Source: Sutcliffiella horikoshii (GTDB lineage Bacteria > Bacillota > Bacilli > Bacillales > Bacillaceae_I). Taken from it: 64,000 nt of DNA. The stretch lies in the NCBI RefSeq assembly GCF_021991925.1, contig NZ_RXZI01000008.1, positions 1-64,000 on the forward strand, in the 5' to 3' direction. A model generated the notes under the pieces. It was not told the origin of the DNA and ran no database searches. It saw nothing but the letters and a program-made list of their open reading frames with translations. Positions 23,172-32,741 of this stretch are shown here, one piece after another; position 1 is the stretch's first letter, and every line of letters begins with the position of its first letter. The translations under genes and the position numbers were made by a program.

Positions 23172-24998
23172 ATGCATCAATCAGCCAAACAAATTGCAGA
23201 GAATGCAACGTTTCAAGCTTTTATAAATAGTTATTTAAAGGAAGTAGACTGCGGAAACTGGATGGACATGAAGGAATGGTTGCAGGAGCAGAGACCATCC
23301 ATGACGCTTTCAGGGGAGTCGGTGGTGGAGATGGAGCTACCAGGGCAGTCTGCAACCTTTGCAGTCGAAGTGATGTATCGATCGCTAACAGGAAGGCATC
23401 GAGTTGGATGTGTTCTTAAATATTGTGACCAACGTCGGGAATGGGTTCCCCAAGACAGACTACCGATGATGATCGCCCTTATCCATGAGCTGCACCTGAT
23501 GGCCAAATCAAATGGCTGCCACGAACTTGCATCCCATTATGATGAACTGGTCCTCAGGTTGATTGAGAGCTATCAGACGATGGCATCGTACATAGAAACT
23601 AGAAGGGAAGATGGAATGAGCCTTTATTCTGAAGACAGCTCTTTCCTGGAAGCCGAGCAATCGCTGTTGTTTGGTCACTGGCTCCACCCCACACCAAAGA
23701 GCAGGCAGGGAATGGCTGGCTGGCAGCATCCAAGCTATGCCCCGGAAATGAAAGGGCGTTTTCAGTTACACTATTTTCAAATCGACCGGGAGATGGTCCT
23801 AGAAGCATCCAATGATTTAAAAAGTGCGAGTGACATGATTCTTCATTCCTTAACAAAAGGGCTACCGGAGCTTACGGTTCCACAACATGCTTGCCTCATT
23901 CCGATCCACCCTCTTCAGGCACAATGGCTGCTTCAGCAGGACCATGTCAAAGAGGCGATGGAAAAGAATCTCATCAAGGACCTTGGGCCAATGGGTGCTT
24001 ATTATGCAGCCACCTCTTCCATCAGAACCGTTTACCTTCCTGAAGATGAATGGATGTACAAATTTTCCGTTCCGGTAAAAATTACGAACTCGTTACGAAC
24101 GAATCGACTCCATGAGCTGAGGGCAGGCACAGAAATAGCGAAGCTTATGGCTAAGCTGCGCTTTACGGTAAAATACCCAAGGTTCCGGATGGTGGAGGAT
24201 CCTGGCTTTATCACTGCCAGGTTTCCGGGAAAAAAAGAATCAGGATTCGAGGTCATCATTCGATCCAATCCATTCCTGGATGGAAAAGACAAAGGAATCT
24301 GCAATGTCGCGGCATTGGTGCAGGATTCTCTGCCAGGAGAGCACCAAAGGCTGGTGCGAACGATTGAAAGGCTTGCGAAAGCAGAAAGGCGGAACCTTGA
24401 GGATGTAAGCATGGATTGGTTCGAGAAGTATTGGAAATGTTCGATTGAGCCACTCATCCGTTTGTATGATGAACACGGAATTGCGCTCGAGGCCCATCAG
24501 CAGAATAGTGTCCTCGATCTAACATCTGGCTATCCGGCATCGTATTACTACAGAGATAATCAGGGCTATTATCTATCAAACTCTTATAGAGAAATTCTAC
24601 GAGGGCAGCTTCCGTCCCTGGAAGAATGTCCGGAGCTTTTTTATGAGGATGCGCTCATTCAGGAAAGGTTTACCTACTACCTTTTCATGAATCAGCTATT
24701 TTCCGTCATCTGCCGGTTTGGACAGGAAGGCCTCCTGAGTGAAGATAGGTTACTTGCGTGGTGCCGCCAACAGCTTACTGTACTTGAAATGGAGCTTACA
24801 GGACAGGGGAAAGCATTCATCCACCATATACTCTATTCAGAGAAACTGTCCTATAAAGCCAATCTGTTGACCCGTTTTCATGATGTGGATGAGCTGATGG
24901 CAAAGAATGAACAAGCGGTTTACACCTATATCCCAAATCCCTTTACCCTTGTGAAGGAGGAAGAGATTTATGCAAAAGCTGCAACCGCTGCCGTCTAA
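23172..24998 (+). CDS. asbA: petrobactin synthetase AsbA (NIS synthetase, IucA/IucC family)
   Basis: A 608-residue NRPS-independent siderophore synthetase; B. anthracis AsbA is about 600. It uses ATP to activate citrate and condenses it with spermidine. Family landmarks: LLFGHWLHPTPKSRQG (about 158-173, the ATP/citrate loop), LIPIHPLQAQW (about 240), SSIRTVYLPEDEW (about 282), KFSVPVKITNSLRTNR (about 298) and the C-terminal FhuF-like part with GIALEAHQQN (about 438) and LTRFHDVDELM. First gene of a six-gene operon with overlapping stop/start codons; Fur boxes lie in front. Confidence 0.95.
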   Translation: MHQSAKQIAENATFQAFINSYLKEVDCGNWMDMKEWLQEQRPSMTLSGESVVEMELPGQSATFAVEVMYRSLTGRHRVGCVLKYCDQRREWVPQDRLPMMIALIHELHLMAKSNGCHELASHYDELVLRLIESYQTMASYIETRREDGMSLYSEDSSFLEAEQSLLFGHWLHPTPKSRQGMAGWQHPSYAPEMKGRFQLHYFQIDREMVLEASNDLKSASDMILHSLTKGLPELTVPQHACLIPIHPLQAQWLLQQDHVKEAMEKNLIKDLGPMGAYYAATSSIRTVYLPEDEWMYKFSVPVKITNSLRTNRLHELRAGTEIAKLMAKLRFTVKYPRFRMVEDPGFITARFPGKKESGFEVIIRSNPFLDGKDKGICNVAALVQDSLPGEHQRLVRTIERLAKAERRNLEDVSMDWFEKYWKCSIEPLIRLYDEHGIALEAHQQNSVLDLTSGYPASYYYRDNQGYYLSNSYREILRGQLPSLEECPELFYEDALIQERFTYYLFMNQLFSVICRFGQEGLLSEDRLLAWCRQQLTVLEMELTGQGKAFIHHILYSEKLSYKANLLTRFHDVDELMAKNEQAVYTYIPNPFTLVKEEEIYAKAATAAV

Positions 24999-26718
24999 TA
25001 GGGTTGAAAAACGGATAGTCCGACAGCTGATCGAGGCAATTCTTTTCGAAGGGTTGATGGATATGGAAAAAACAGTTCCCAAGCTGGACGACACTGTCGT
25101 AACCTTCACCATTTTCGGAAAAGAACGGACCTACAGCTGCGAAGGGAAAATCACTGCGTTTGACCGAGTGCGATTAAAAGAGGAAAGCATCCGCTCCTTA
25201 CAACCCGATGGTTCTAACACGGCAACCAGGGTGGAGGATTTGGTAGAAGACCTTGTATCAGATCCTGAAAAAAGTAACTTGATTATTCGTGAGCTTGCCC
25301 AAACAGCCTTATTGGTGGAGTGGAATGAAGCGAATCTCTCAGCGCACCTTTCCAGAAGAGCATTTCCATACGAAGAGCTGGAATCGGAGATATGGGAAGG
25401 GCATCCATATCATCCTTGTTTCAAGGCAAGAACTGGTTTTACGCTAGAGGACCATGCTGCATTTGGACCCGAAGCAAGGCAGTCATTTACCCTGCAATGG
25501 GCGGCTGTCAGACGGGAGCACAGCCAGATTGCACTGCTAGAGGATGAGAAGAAATTCTGGGAAAGGGAGCTGGGAACTTCCGTGTTCCAACAGATGCTTG
25601 CTGAGCTGCAAGCGCATGGGAAAGATTTTCAAGAATACACGTTTCTGCCGATCCACCCGTGGCAGGTGCAAATTGCACAGGATGAGCTAAAAAAAGAGGA
25701 TATCGTTCTTTTAAAAACGACAGGGGATTCTTACCGGGCAACACAGTCCGTCCGAACGCTGTGGAATGTGTCCGATCCAGAGAAAGCGCATGTCAAACTT
25801 TCCATGAACATGGTAAATACCTCATCGCTTAGAACCTTAGACACGCACGCCATATGTGCGGCGCCTCCCATTTCCAAATGGATTGCGAATACGGTGGAAA
25901 GTGACCGTTACTTAAAAGAAGAGGTGTCCTTCATCATACTCAAGGAATATGCAGGGGTGGCCTATCAACCTACTAAACAAACAGAAATCAAGTTTGGAGC
26001 CATTTGGCGAGAAAGCATCCGGCTTTATATGGAAGAGGAAGAGGAGGCTGTGCCTTTTACGGCCTTGCCATTGATGGAGCGGGATGGCTTACCGTTTTTA
26101 GATGACTGGTTGAAGCGCTATGGAACTGAAAACTGGATGAAGAGATTGATCGAAGTAAGTGTGGTGCCGGTCTGGCATTTGCTTGTCACCCATGGGATTG
26201 CCGTGGAGGCCCACGCACAAAATATGATTCTTTTACATAAGAACGGCTGGCCGACCCGTGTGGCCCTGAGGGATTTCCACGACAGCACAGAGTATCATCA
26301 TGCATTTTTGAAAGAACCGAACAGCGTCCCGGATTTTTCAAGGATACATGAGCAGTTTAAAAAGGGAGAACCTGATGAGTATTATTGGATGTCTTCTGTA
26401 GAAGCGTTGAGAGAGCTTGTGATGGATACGTTGTTCGTTTTTCATTTGAGTGAATTGTCCTATTCGCTTCAGGAGCAGTATGGGTATAGCGAGGAAAGGT
26501 TCTGGGAAATGGTTCAGGAAGCAATAAGAGGACACTTGAACCGTTATCCGGAATTGCTATCCCGAAATAGCGAACTTGGGCATACGGCACCTACCATCTA
26601 TGCCGAGTCGCTTCTGAAAAGGAAGACACGAAGTGAAGAGACTGGTGGGTTACGCCATCTTGTCACAAATTCTTTAGCAGATAGCAAAAAGGAGAATGGA
26701 GATGTTTTTTGTAAATGA
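24970..26718 (+). CDS. asbB: petrobactin synthetase AsbB (NIS synthetase)
   Basis: A 582-residue second IucA/IucC-type synthetase that adds the other spermidine arm (or dihydroxybenzoyl-spermidine) to the citryl intermediate. Motifs: EGHPYHPCFKARTGF (about 138-152), FLPIHPWQVQI (about 220), SVRTLWNVSDPEKAHVKLSMNM (about 260), HGIAVEAHAQNMIL (about 408) and RDFHDS (about 435). The start overlaps the end of asbA by 29 bp and has its own AAGGAGGAAG site. Its end overlaps asbC. Paralogous to asbA. Confidence 0.95.
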   Translation: MQKLQPLPSNRVEKRIVRQLIEAILFEGLMDMEKTVPKLDDTVVTFTIFGKERTYSCEGKITAFDRVRLKEESIRSLQPDGSNTATRVEDLVEDLVSDPEKSNLIIRELAQTALLVEWNEANLSAHLSRRAFPYEELESEIWEGHPYHPCFKARTGFTLEDHAAFGPEARQSFTLQWAAVRREHSQIALLEDEKKFWERELGTSVFQQMLAELQAHGKDFQEYTFLPIHPWQVQIAQDELKKEDIVLLKTTGDSYRATQSVRTLWNVSDPEKAHVKLSMNMVNTSSLRTLDTHAICAAPPISKWIANTVESDRYLKEEVSFIILKEYAGVAYQPTKQTEIKFGAIWRESIRLYMEEEEEAVPFTALPLMERDGLPFLDDWLKRYGTENWMKRLIEVSVVPVWHLLVTHGIAVEAHAQNMILLHKNGWPTRVALRDFHDSTEYHHAFLKEPNSVPDFSRIHEQFKKGEPDEYYWMSSVEALRELVMDTLFVFHLSELSYSLQEQYGYSEERFWEMVQEAIRGHLNRYPELLSRNSELGHTAPTIYAESLLKRKTRSEETGGLRHLVTNSLADSKKENGDVFCK

Positions 26719-27937
26719 TCAGTATTACACACTGGATGATCTGGAAAGACAATATATAGAGTTTGAAAAAATCCCATATTTAAGAGATTGCCGGAATAGA
26801 AGAATGGCAGTATGCATTCCAGATGTTTTCCAATGGCTGGCACTATGTTTATTTGTGCGCAAAAAAGGGGGATCCATCGTGCCGATCCATCCTTCCGTAC
26901 CAAAGGCAGGAGCGATCCGGATGGCGAATTCGGCAGGGAGCCATTTCTTGCTTTTTGAAACGATCGACTCCCCCCTCCACCTGACAGATCAACCAAACGA
27001 AAGGGAAGGCGTACTGGTGCAAATGAGCTCCGGTACGACTGGCGCTCCTAAATGCATCGAACGTACATGGGATTCAATCGAGACCGAGCTTGAAAGCTAT
27101 GTTTCTGTCTTGTCGCTTGATCAGGATACCACGTCGGTCGTTGCCTGCCCGGTCACCCATTCTTATGGCTTGATCTGCGGAGTGTTTGCCTGCATGAGGC
27201 GAGGTGCGGAACCGGTCATTCTGACAAATATGAATCCAAAATATGTACTCAAAAAGCTCAAGGAGCATCCTAAGCATATTCTTTACGGGGCACCTGCACT
27301 CTTGTATACCTTAACGAGCTTGGTCCGTGATGATCAACGGTTTGATGCGGTAATGACATCAGGCACCCTCATGCCTTCTGCTTGGCTTACTATATTAAAA
27401 AACGTTTCTAACCGTGTGCTCCAACAATACGGCTGCTCGGAAGCAGGGTGTGTGGCGATACAACCAGATGTGAGTGACTCAAGTGAAATGGGCTATCCCC
27501 TCCCACATCTCAAGGTGGAGACCGGAACCTTGGATGCGCCTGGTGAAATCATCATACATGACAAGGAGAAAACCATCCATACAAAGGATCTTGGTTACAT
27601 GGAAAACGGAATCATATCCTTTCTGGCAAGGATGGATGACACCATCAATGTGGCTGGCTTGAACGTTTATCCGCAAGAAGTGGAGGACGTGTTGATGGCA
27701 GAACCAAGGATCCAGGAGGCGGTTGTGTTTAAAAAGATCCATCCGCTTTCAGGGGAAAGAGTATGTGCACAGTATGTCTGTTCCGCTCCGATGGAGGAGC
27801 AGGAGTTACGGCAATGGTGCAGGGATTACCTTGCTCCCTACCAAGTACCGATGGAATTCATCCAGGTGGAAGCAATCGAGAAGCTGCCAAACGGCAAGAT
27901 CAGCCGAAAAAGGCTTGGCGAAGGGGTGTTGGCATGA
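26702..27937 (+). CDS. asbC: AsbC, 3,4-dihydroxybenzoate-AMP ligase
   Basis: A 411-residue adenylating enzyme that activates 3,4-dihydroxybenzoate and loads it on the carrier protein AsbD. The phosphate loop MSSGTTGAPKCIERTW is near residue 108, YGCSEAG near 240, the GYMENGIISFLARMDD hinge region near 298 and the catalytic-lysine end PNGKISRKRL near 396. I prefer ATG 26702 (7 bp from AAGGAG) over the ATG at 26696, which is too close to the ribosome site. Its TGA overlaps the asbD ATG. Confidence 0.93.
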   Translation: MFFVNDQYYTLDDLERQYIEFEKIPYLRDCRNRRMAVCIPDVFQWLALCLFVRKKGGSIVPIHPSVPKAGAIRMANSAGSHFLLFETIDSPLHLTDQPNEREGVLVQMSSGTTGAPKCIERTWDSIETELESYVSVLSLDQDTTSVVACPVTHSYGLICGVFACMRRGAEPVILTNMNPKYVLKKLKEHPKHILYGAPALLYTLTSLVRDDQRFDAVMTSGTLMPSAWLTILKNVSNRVLQQYGCSEAGCVAIQPDVSDSSEMGYPLPHLKVETGTLDAPGEIIIHDKEKTIHTKDLGYMENGIISFLARMDDTINVAGLNVYPQEVEDVLMAEPRIQEAVVFKKIHPLSGERVCAQYVCSAPMEEQELRQWCRDYLAPYQVPMEFIQVEAIEKLPNGKISRKRLGEGVLA

Positions 27938-28215
27938 CAAGGAAAGAAATAGTGCAGGTCTTACATGATATTATGCAACACCATTTAAAGCTGCCTTCCA
28001 TGGAGGCTTTTTGTGAGGATGCCCGTTTAAATGAAGATTTGTATATGGATTCCATCATGATCCTGCAAATGATCCTTCATTTGGAAGTGGATCTCGGTTT
28101 TGAGATCCCGGATGAAATGCTTGTGTCAAAAGACTTCCAGACAGTGGGAAGCTTGGCCGATTTTCTGGAACAACAACAGCAAGAGCCTTCGGTCGTAAAG
28201 GGGGGAGTCCAATGA
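27934..28215 (+). CDS. asbD: AsbD, aryl carrier protein
   Basis: A 93-residue acyl/aryl carrier protein; starts inside the asbC stop (ATGA). The phosphopantetheine Ser is Ser40 in DLYMDSIMIL, followed by the usual helix II-III region (VDLGFEIPDEML, TVGSLADFLEQ). It holds 3,4-dihydroxybenzoate as a thioester for transfer by AsbE. Overlaps asbE by 4 bp. Confidence 0.95.
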   Translation: MTRKEIVQVLHDIMQHHLKLPSMEAFCEDARLNEDLYMDSIMILQMILHLEVDLGFEIPDEMLVSKDFQTVGSLADFLEQQQQEPSVVKGGVQ

Positions 28216-29195
28216 TCAAAGTCCATTGTTTTGTAAGCTGCGTGTGTGAGGCTGTAAAAAAGAAGGAAGGTGCCGATCACAGGCCCTATTACTTTGGGGT
28301 ATGGGATGCAGATTTTGATGTGCTGGAAAATGGCGTCTTGACCTATCATTCAAAGCGGATCGACCATGATTTTTTCCACCAATGGTATGAAATGCTTTAT
28401 GGCATCAAGCTACATAAATGGTATGACGAACGTAAAAGCAAACAGGAAAACATAGGGGAAATGCTGAGATTACTCGAGACGAAGCAACCCGATCAATATG
28501 TAATGGTCATGCTGGACTTGTCCAAGCTACCGGAACGGGAAAATAAGTTCCATCAAAGCCCATTCCCGCATTACGTGATGCTCGAAAAGACAGAGAACGA
28601 AGAAGAGTGGATGATGTATGATCCGGACTTTCGCTGGGAAGGGGTGCTTCCAAAAGAGCGTATCCTTTCTGCCATTGAAGACCCTTCTGCAAAAGGCGGC
28701 TATTTCTTTGATGCATCGACCATCATCGTGCCATCCTCAGAAACGGTGGAGGCGTACTTCCACACATGCATCAAGCATGGCAATAACCCGATGACGGAGG
28801 CGGTACGTAAGATCATCGACCTGCACACAACCGGAGATGAGAGGTTTCCGCATGCAGGATTGACACTTGCTTTAAGGGAGTTGCCCGTTCTCGCGATCCG
28901 GAAATACGCATATGAACATGCCTTTGCGTTTTTCTGGAAAGCACTTCAGTATGACGAGGATAGCTTCGAAGCCTGGTGCGATGAAATTGAAAGGCTTGTA
29001 AAAGGTTATACCGCCATCCAATATCGGGCCATGAAGCTTGCCATGACCGGCAACATGCTTTTAAAAGAAGAAATCTCTGCAAAGCTTGAAGAACAAGATC
29101 TTCTGGAATATAAGATCAAGAGAGGGTTACAGGGAAGTTTTGAGGCCTGGGTAAAACAGGAACAATCCCAACACATGAAGGAGGCAATTCTATGA
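28212..29195 (+). CDS. asbE: AsbE, petrobactin dihydroxybenzoyl transferase
   Basis: A 327-residue protein, the same length as B. anthracis AsbE. It moves 3,4-dihydroxybenzoyl groups from AsbD to the spermidine amines. Recognisable parts: MIKVHCFVSCVCEAVKKKEGADHRPYYFGVWDADF at the N-terminus with clustered Cys, FHQSPFPHYVMLEKTENEEEW (about 115) and YDPDFRWEGV. I recognise it mainly by length, N-terminal sequence and its fixed place in the operon. Overlaps asbD and asbF by 4 bp each. Confidence 0.9.
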   Translation: MIKVHCFVSCVCEAVKKKEGADHRPYYFGVWDADFDVLENGVLTYHSKRIDHDFFHQWYEMLYGIKLHKWYDERKSKQENIGEMLRLLETKQPDQYVMVMLDLSKLPERENKFHQSPFPHYVMLEKTENEEEWMMYDPDFRWEGVLPKERILSAIEDPSAKGGYFFDASTIIVPSSETVEAYFHTCIKHGNNPMTEAVRKIIDLHTTGDERFPHAGLTLALRELPVLAIRKYAYEHAFAFFWKALQYDEDSFEAWCDEIERLVKGYTAIQYRAMKLAMTGNMLLKEEISAKLEEQDLLEYKIKRGLQGSFEAWVKQEQSQHMKEAIL

Positions 29196-30037
29196 AGCTA
29201 TCACTCTGCACCATTTCATTCCGGCACCACCTACAGTCGATTGACCAGATTGCCCATTGGGCCCAATCAAATGGGTTCCAAGGCATAGAACTCTGGGGTG
29301 TTCATGCCAAGAACTTGGCGGAGGATATCCATTATGGAAGCGAGTGGCTGAGCTCCTATGGCCTGGAAACGAGCATGCTGAGTGACTACTTGCCACTGGA
29401 TGCGCCTCTTCCTGTTCTAATAGAGGAGATGAATCTGTTATGCTCGCTAGCACACCGCTGGGGAACAGATAAAATACGAACGTTTGCCGGAAACAAGGGG
29501 AGTGCGGATATCAGCCGATTAGAGCGAATCGAGCTGGTTTCCCGCATGAAGATGCTTTGCAAAATGGCGGAAGCAGAAGGGATGCAGCTTCTGGTAGAGA
29601 CACACCCAAATACCCTGACAGACAACCCATCCTCCACGCTTCAGCTGATCGAGGAAACAGACCATCCGGCACTACGGGTCAACTTCGATGTCCTCCACAT
29701 ATGGGAGTCAGGGGTCGATCCACTCTATGCGCTCAAGCAACTGCGGCCATATGTTTCCCATTTTCATTTTAAAAATATTGAATCACGATCCCAGCTTGGG
29801 GTCTTTGCCCCGAACAATGTATACGCAGCAGCGGGGAGCAGGGAAGGAATGGTCTCTCTGTTTGAAGGTGCAGTGGACTACCGCCTATTCCTAAAAGATG
29901 CTGCCGCCATGATGGAGATCGAAGCATCACTCGAGTGGTTTGGGGGAAATGTGAAAGAGGTCCTTGCTAAGGATAGTAGGGAAGTGAGAAGAGTTGTGGG
30001 GTCAGGTGCCTTGACCCGTTTTACAGCGAGCACTTAA
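29192..30037 (+). CDS. asbF: AsbF, 3-dehydroshikimate dehydratase
   Basis: A 281-residue TIM-barrel enzyme (xylose-isomerase-like fold) that converts 3-dehydroshikimate to 3,4-dihydroxybenzoate, the catechol of petrobactin. Plausible metal ligands: Glu136 (LLVETHPN), Asp166 (NFDVLH), His192 (SHFHFKN) and Glu244 (MEIEASLEW). Last gene of the operon. The final codons (GSGALTRFTAST) coincide with a copy of the dispersed 3'-end motif, so the native tail is replaced or extended. Confidence 0.95.
   Translation: MKLSLCTISFRHHLQSIDQIAHWAQSNGFQGIELWGVHAKNLAEDIHYGSEWLSSYGLETSMLSDYLPLDAPLPVLIEEMNLLCSLAHRWGTDKIRTFAGNKGSADISRLERIELVSRMKMLCKMAEAEGMQLLVETHPNTLTDNPSSTLQLIEETDHPALRVNFDVLHIWESGVDPLYALKQLRPYVSHFHFKNIESRSQLGVFAPNNVYAAAGSREGMVSLFEGAVDYRLFLKDAAAMMEIEASLEWFGGNVKEVLAKDSREVRRVVGSGALTRFTAST
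29998..30017. repeat. dispersed 3'-end motif, copy
   Basis: GGGGTCAGGTGCCTTGACCC inside the last codons of asbF. Confidence 0.75.
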
Positions 30038-30080
30038 TTAAAGGTTAACTTTGGAACAGCAACTTAAAAAGAATAAGTGA

Positions 30081-30115
30081 AATGCAGGTGATTGGTTTGA
30101 TCACCTGCATTTTTA
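30081..30115 (+). terminator. terminator of the asb operon
   Basis: AAATGCAGGTGAT/ATCACCTGCATTT stem followed by TTTAT. The same hairpin recurs at 33386-33419 and 51205-51237. Confidence 0.92.
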
Positions 30116-30205
30116 TGTTGTGCAGCCAAAAACGAAGCCTTTTCTACATTTCTTAACCGAACATTAATATTCGCACTTCATAATGGACAAAAAGGAGTGA
30201 GTGAA

Positions 30206-30919
30206 TTGAGTGATGTTGGAATTTTGTTTTCGTTGTTTGCAGGAACTTTGTCTTTTTTTTCACCGTGCGTTTTTCCTCTGTTGCCTGCATACATAACGCA
30301 TTTGACAGGTGGTAAAATAGAAGATAACAAAATCATGGTTAATCGGAATAAGGTATTTATGCGCTCGATTGGATTTATAGTCGGCTTTAGTATTATTTTT
30401 ATTTCCTTAGGTGCTTCTGCGAGCTTCGTAGGGAAACTGTTAATGGAATATAGGATTGCATTGATGCAAATCGCGGGATTATTGATTATCATCTTTGGAT
30501 TACAGATGGCGGGATTTTTAAAATTCAAGTTCCTTATGAAAGAAAAGAAGTTTGAATACAGCAATAAGTCGAAGAGTATGTTTGGCTCGGTTCTTTTGGG
30601 AATGGCGTTTGCCAGTGGCTGGTCCCCGTGTGTGAGTCTAGCGCTTTCCTCCATTTTACTGCTGGCAAGCTCAACTGAGACCTTGAACCAAGGTATTATA
30701 CTATTAGGGTTCTACTCGCTTGGAATGGCCATCCCTTTTCTGGTGATTACGTTTGTTCTGGCCTATTCCTTAAAGGTAATCAGGAAGATCAACAAATATT
30801 TGGGCAAGCTTTCGTTCATCAATGGAGTAATAATGATAGCCCTTGGCTTTCTAGTTTTATCAGGACAAATGCAGAAAATAAGCGCATGGCTTTCTATCTA
30901 TAATTTATTTCCGCAATGA
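30206..30919 (+). CDS. CcdA-like thiol-disulfide transmembrane electron carrier
   Basis: From TTG 30206 (AAGGAG 10 bp upstream) a 237-residue, six-helix membrane protein of the CcdA/DsbD-beta family. Key cysteines sit in the first helix (LSFFSPCVFPLLPAY) and in the fourth (ASGWSPCVSLALSS), where CcdA uses a Cys pair to pass electrons from cytoplasmic thioredoxin to extracytoplasmic thiol proteins. The partner is likely the ResA-like thioredoxin at 32734. First gene of a five-gene redox cluster that includes an orphan response regulator. Confidence 0.85.
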   Translation: MSDVGILFSLFAGTLSFFSPCVFPLLPAYITHLTGGKIEDNKIMVNRNKVFMRSIGFIVGFSIIFISLGASASFVGKLLMEYRIALMQIAGLLIIIFGLQMAGFLKFKFLMKEKKFEYSNKSKSMFGSVLLGMAFASGWSPCVSLALSSILLLASSTETLNQGIILLGFYSLGMAIPFLVITFVLAYSLKVIRKINKYLGKLSFINGVIMIALGFLVLSGQMQKISAWLSIYNLFPQ

Positions 30920-30933
30920 CCATAATGAAATGA

Positions 30934-31641
30934 GTGAGTGCGTTGATGCAAGAGAGATTGATTGGTAAGACAGTGTTGATTGTTGAAAGTGATCCAGAGA
31001 TACGCAGCCTCCTTCGAACCAATCTGGAGAAGGAGGGGTATGAGGTGCTGGAGGCTCCTGATGGGAAAAGAGCCAAGAAAATGATTCCGCAACTGGACCC
31101 GTGTATCCTCTTATTAGACCTGTGCCTTCCCAAAATTAGCGGAGAAGAGATTTGCAGGTGGGTGCGACATGATTTGAAGAGCTTAATGCCAATCATCATC
31201 ATTTCGGCAAAAAGGGATGAGAGTGACATCATCAAAGGCTTTAAGCTTGGTGCGGATGATTATGTGCTTAAGCCGTTGCGACCTGCAGAATTGATGGTAC
31301 GAATTGAGGCGGTGCTTAGAAGGACGGCAGCCCGCTGTGGGAAGCTTAGCTTTACCGGTTTTACTTTGAAGCCTGCTAAAGGAGAGGCCTTAATCAACGG
31401 CAATCCGTTGAATCTCACCAAGTTTGAATTTAAGCTGTTGCATTTCTTCATGCAGCATTCAGACCAGGTGCTGACCAGGGAGCAAATCTTGAACTCGATC
31501 TATGAGTATCATGAGAAAACGGTGTCTGATCGAACCATTGATGTCCATATCAAGCATTTGCGCGAAAAAATCAAGATGTATACGCCAAAGGATTATATCC
31601 AAACGGTGAGGGGGATGGGCTACAAATTTGTCGGCCAATAA
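30934..31641 (+). CDS. OmpR-family response regulator, orphan
   Basis: A 235-residue regulator: receiver domain with the acidic pair in LIVESDPEIR (Glu18, Asp20), phospho-acceptor Asp in LLLDLCLPKISG and Lys in VLKPLRP; C-terminal winged helix ending in QTVRGMGYKFVGQ. No histidine kinase is adjacent. Cys residues in the receiver (CILLLDLCLP, EEICRW) are unusual and, given the redox operon, might be functional. The GTG at 30934 and ATG at 30946 are both possible starts; neither has a strong ribosome site. Lies 14 bp after ccdA. Confidence 0.88.
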   Translation: MSALMQERLIGKTVLIVESDPEIRSLLRTNLEKEGYEVLEAPDGKRAKKMIPQLDPCILLLDLCLPKISGEEICRWVRHDLKSLMPIIIISAKRDESDIIKGFKLGADDYVLKPLRPAELMVRIEAVLRRTAARCGKLSFTGFTLKPAKGEALINGNPLNLTKFEFKLLHFFMQHSDQVLTREQILNSIYEYHEKTVSDRTIDVHIKHLREKIKMYTPKDYIQTVRGMGYKFVGQ

Positions 31642-31713
31642 AACATGCCGCAATTTCTTAATCAAACCTTAACAAACTGATTCCATACTAGATGAAAAAG
31701 GGGGAATCAGCAG

Positions 31714-32118
31714 ATGAAGTTTTTAATAGAATCAGACCGGGTAATTGCAGAGCTATCTTCAAACCAGTTGGTCATATCAACCACTCCAGGTATAGGGGTC
31801 AGACCCTATGAGCTATTTCTATCATCCCTTATAGGCTGCGGTGGGACCTTGCTTAGAACGATCCTGGAAAAGAAAAGAGTTCCTTACGAAAAACTCGAAA
31901 TGCAAGCAGACTCTATCCGAAATCCGAGTCACGCTAATCGAATCGAAAGAATATCTATTAACGCAACTATCTTTTCTAAGGAAGAGATGCCCCTTGCCCA
32001 ACGTGAAAAAATCTCCTCATTGATTATAAAAAATTGTGGAATGATACAATCCGTTTTGCCTGCAATCAAGGTAGATGTTTCGATAAATATAATTCATGAA
32101 GATGAAGAGTCAGAGTGA
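31714..32118 (+). CDS. OsmC/Ohr-family protein
   Basis: A 134-residue OsmC-like protein with the two family cysteines, one in LSSLIGCGGTLLRT (about residue 43) and one in IIKNCGMIQSVLPAI (about residue 109). OsmC/Ohr proteins reduce organic hydroperoxides or bind thiols. AAAGGGGG is 11 bp upstream of the ATG. Its TGA overlaps the GTG of the next gene, which supports one redox operon. Confidence 0.8.
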   Translation: MKFLIESDRVIAELSSNQLVISTTPGIGVRPYELFLSSLIGCGGTLLRTILEKKRVPYEKLEMQADSIRNPSHANRIERISINATIFSKEEMPLAQREKISSLIIKNCGMIQSVLPAIKVDVSINIIHEDEESE

Positions 32119-32741
32119 GTTACATTACTTTCGGAAGCATGTCCATCCCTTCTAGTTGGATAGCCACGGCCATAGCTGCTATGCTGCTGCCGATTGTGTA
32201 CAGACTTGTAACCCGCAGGACGATTCCCTCCTTTTTTTGGGACAATGTCTTTCTCTATTTTCTGGTATGGAAGCTTAGCTACATAGTCATCCACCCTAAG
32301 TTATTCATGGATATGCCCATGTCCATCCTTTATTTTAACGGGGGAGATACAGGGCATATACTGGGATTGATTTTTGTTTCTTTTTACATCTTCCTGAATA
32401 GTAAGGGGAAAATTAGTAGAGTGGACATGGAATTGATCATCCCTTTTTTCCTTTTATTTATGGTGTATCAAACTACTATTAACTTTCTGGAAAAGACTTT
32501 TATAGAGGCGGTTTTGTATTTAGCTTTTTTCGGTTTGTTTATGTTTCTGGTTTACTTTTTATATGGAAGAGAGAAATCGAGGGCGTATAACCAACTGCTT
32601 GTACTGTCGTTTTTAACGGGTTTGCTGTTGTTAAGCGTATTTCAGCCAATAACGAGTATGGATAAGATTATTTTTATTTGGTTGGGATTACTATCAGCCG
32701 TTCTCTCATTTAAACAAAGGAGGAGTATAGAACTTGAATAA
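32115..32741 (+). CDS. polytopic membrane protein, weakly Lgt-like
   Basis: A 208-residue protein with about seven hydrophobic helices; starts at GTG overlapping the osmC stop. The beginning (ITFGSMSIPSSWIATAIAAML) and the sequence YFNGGDTGHILGLIFVS are faintly like prolipoprotein diacylglyceryl transferase but the Lgt signature (GRxGNFxN) is absent, so it is not a functional Lgt. Its place between OsmC and a ResA-like thioredoxin suggests that it anchors or guides the thiol pathway. Unassigned. Confidence 0.7.
   Translation: MSYITFGSMSIPSSWIATAIAAMLLPIVYRLVTRRTIPSFFWDNVFLYFLVWKLSYIVIHPKLFMDMPMSILYFNGGDTGHILGLIFVSFYIFLNSKGKISRVDMELIIPFFLLFMVYQTTINFLEKTFIEAVLYLAFFGLFMFLVYFLYGREKSRAYNQLLVLSFLTGLLLLSVFQPITSMDKIIFIWLGLLSAVLSFKQRRSIELE

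Noticed and set aside
32115-32741. Functional second Lgt
   Set aside because: Only faint N-terminal likeness; the GRxGNFxN signature and catalytic His/Arg are missing. A true lgt is at 42479.
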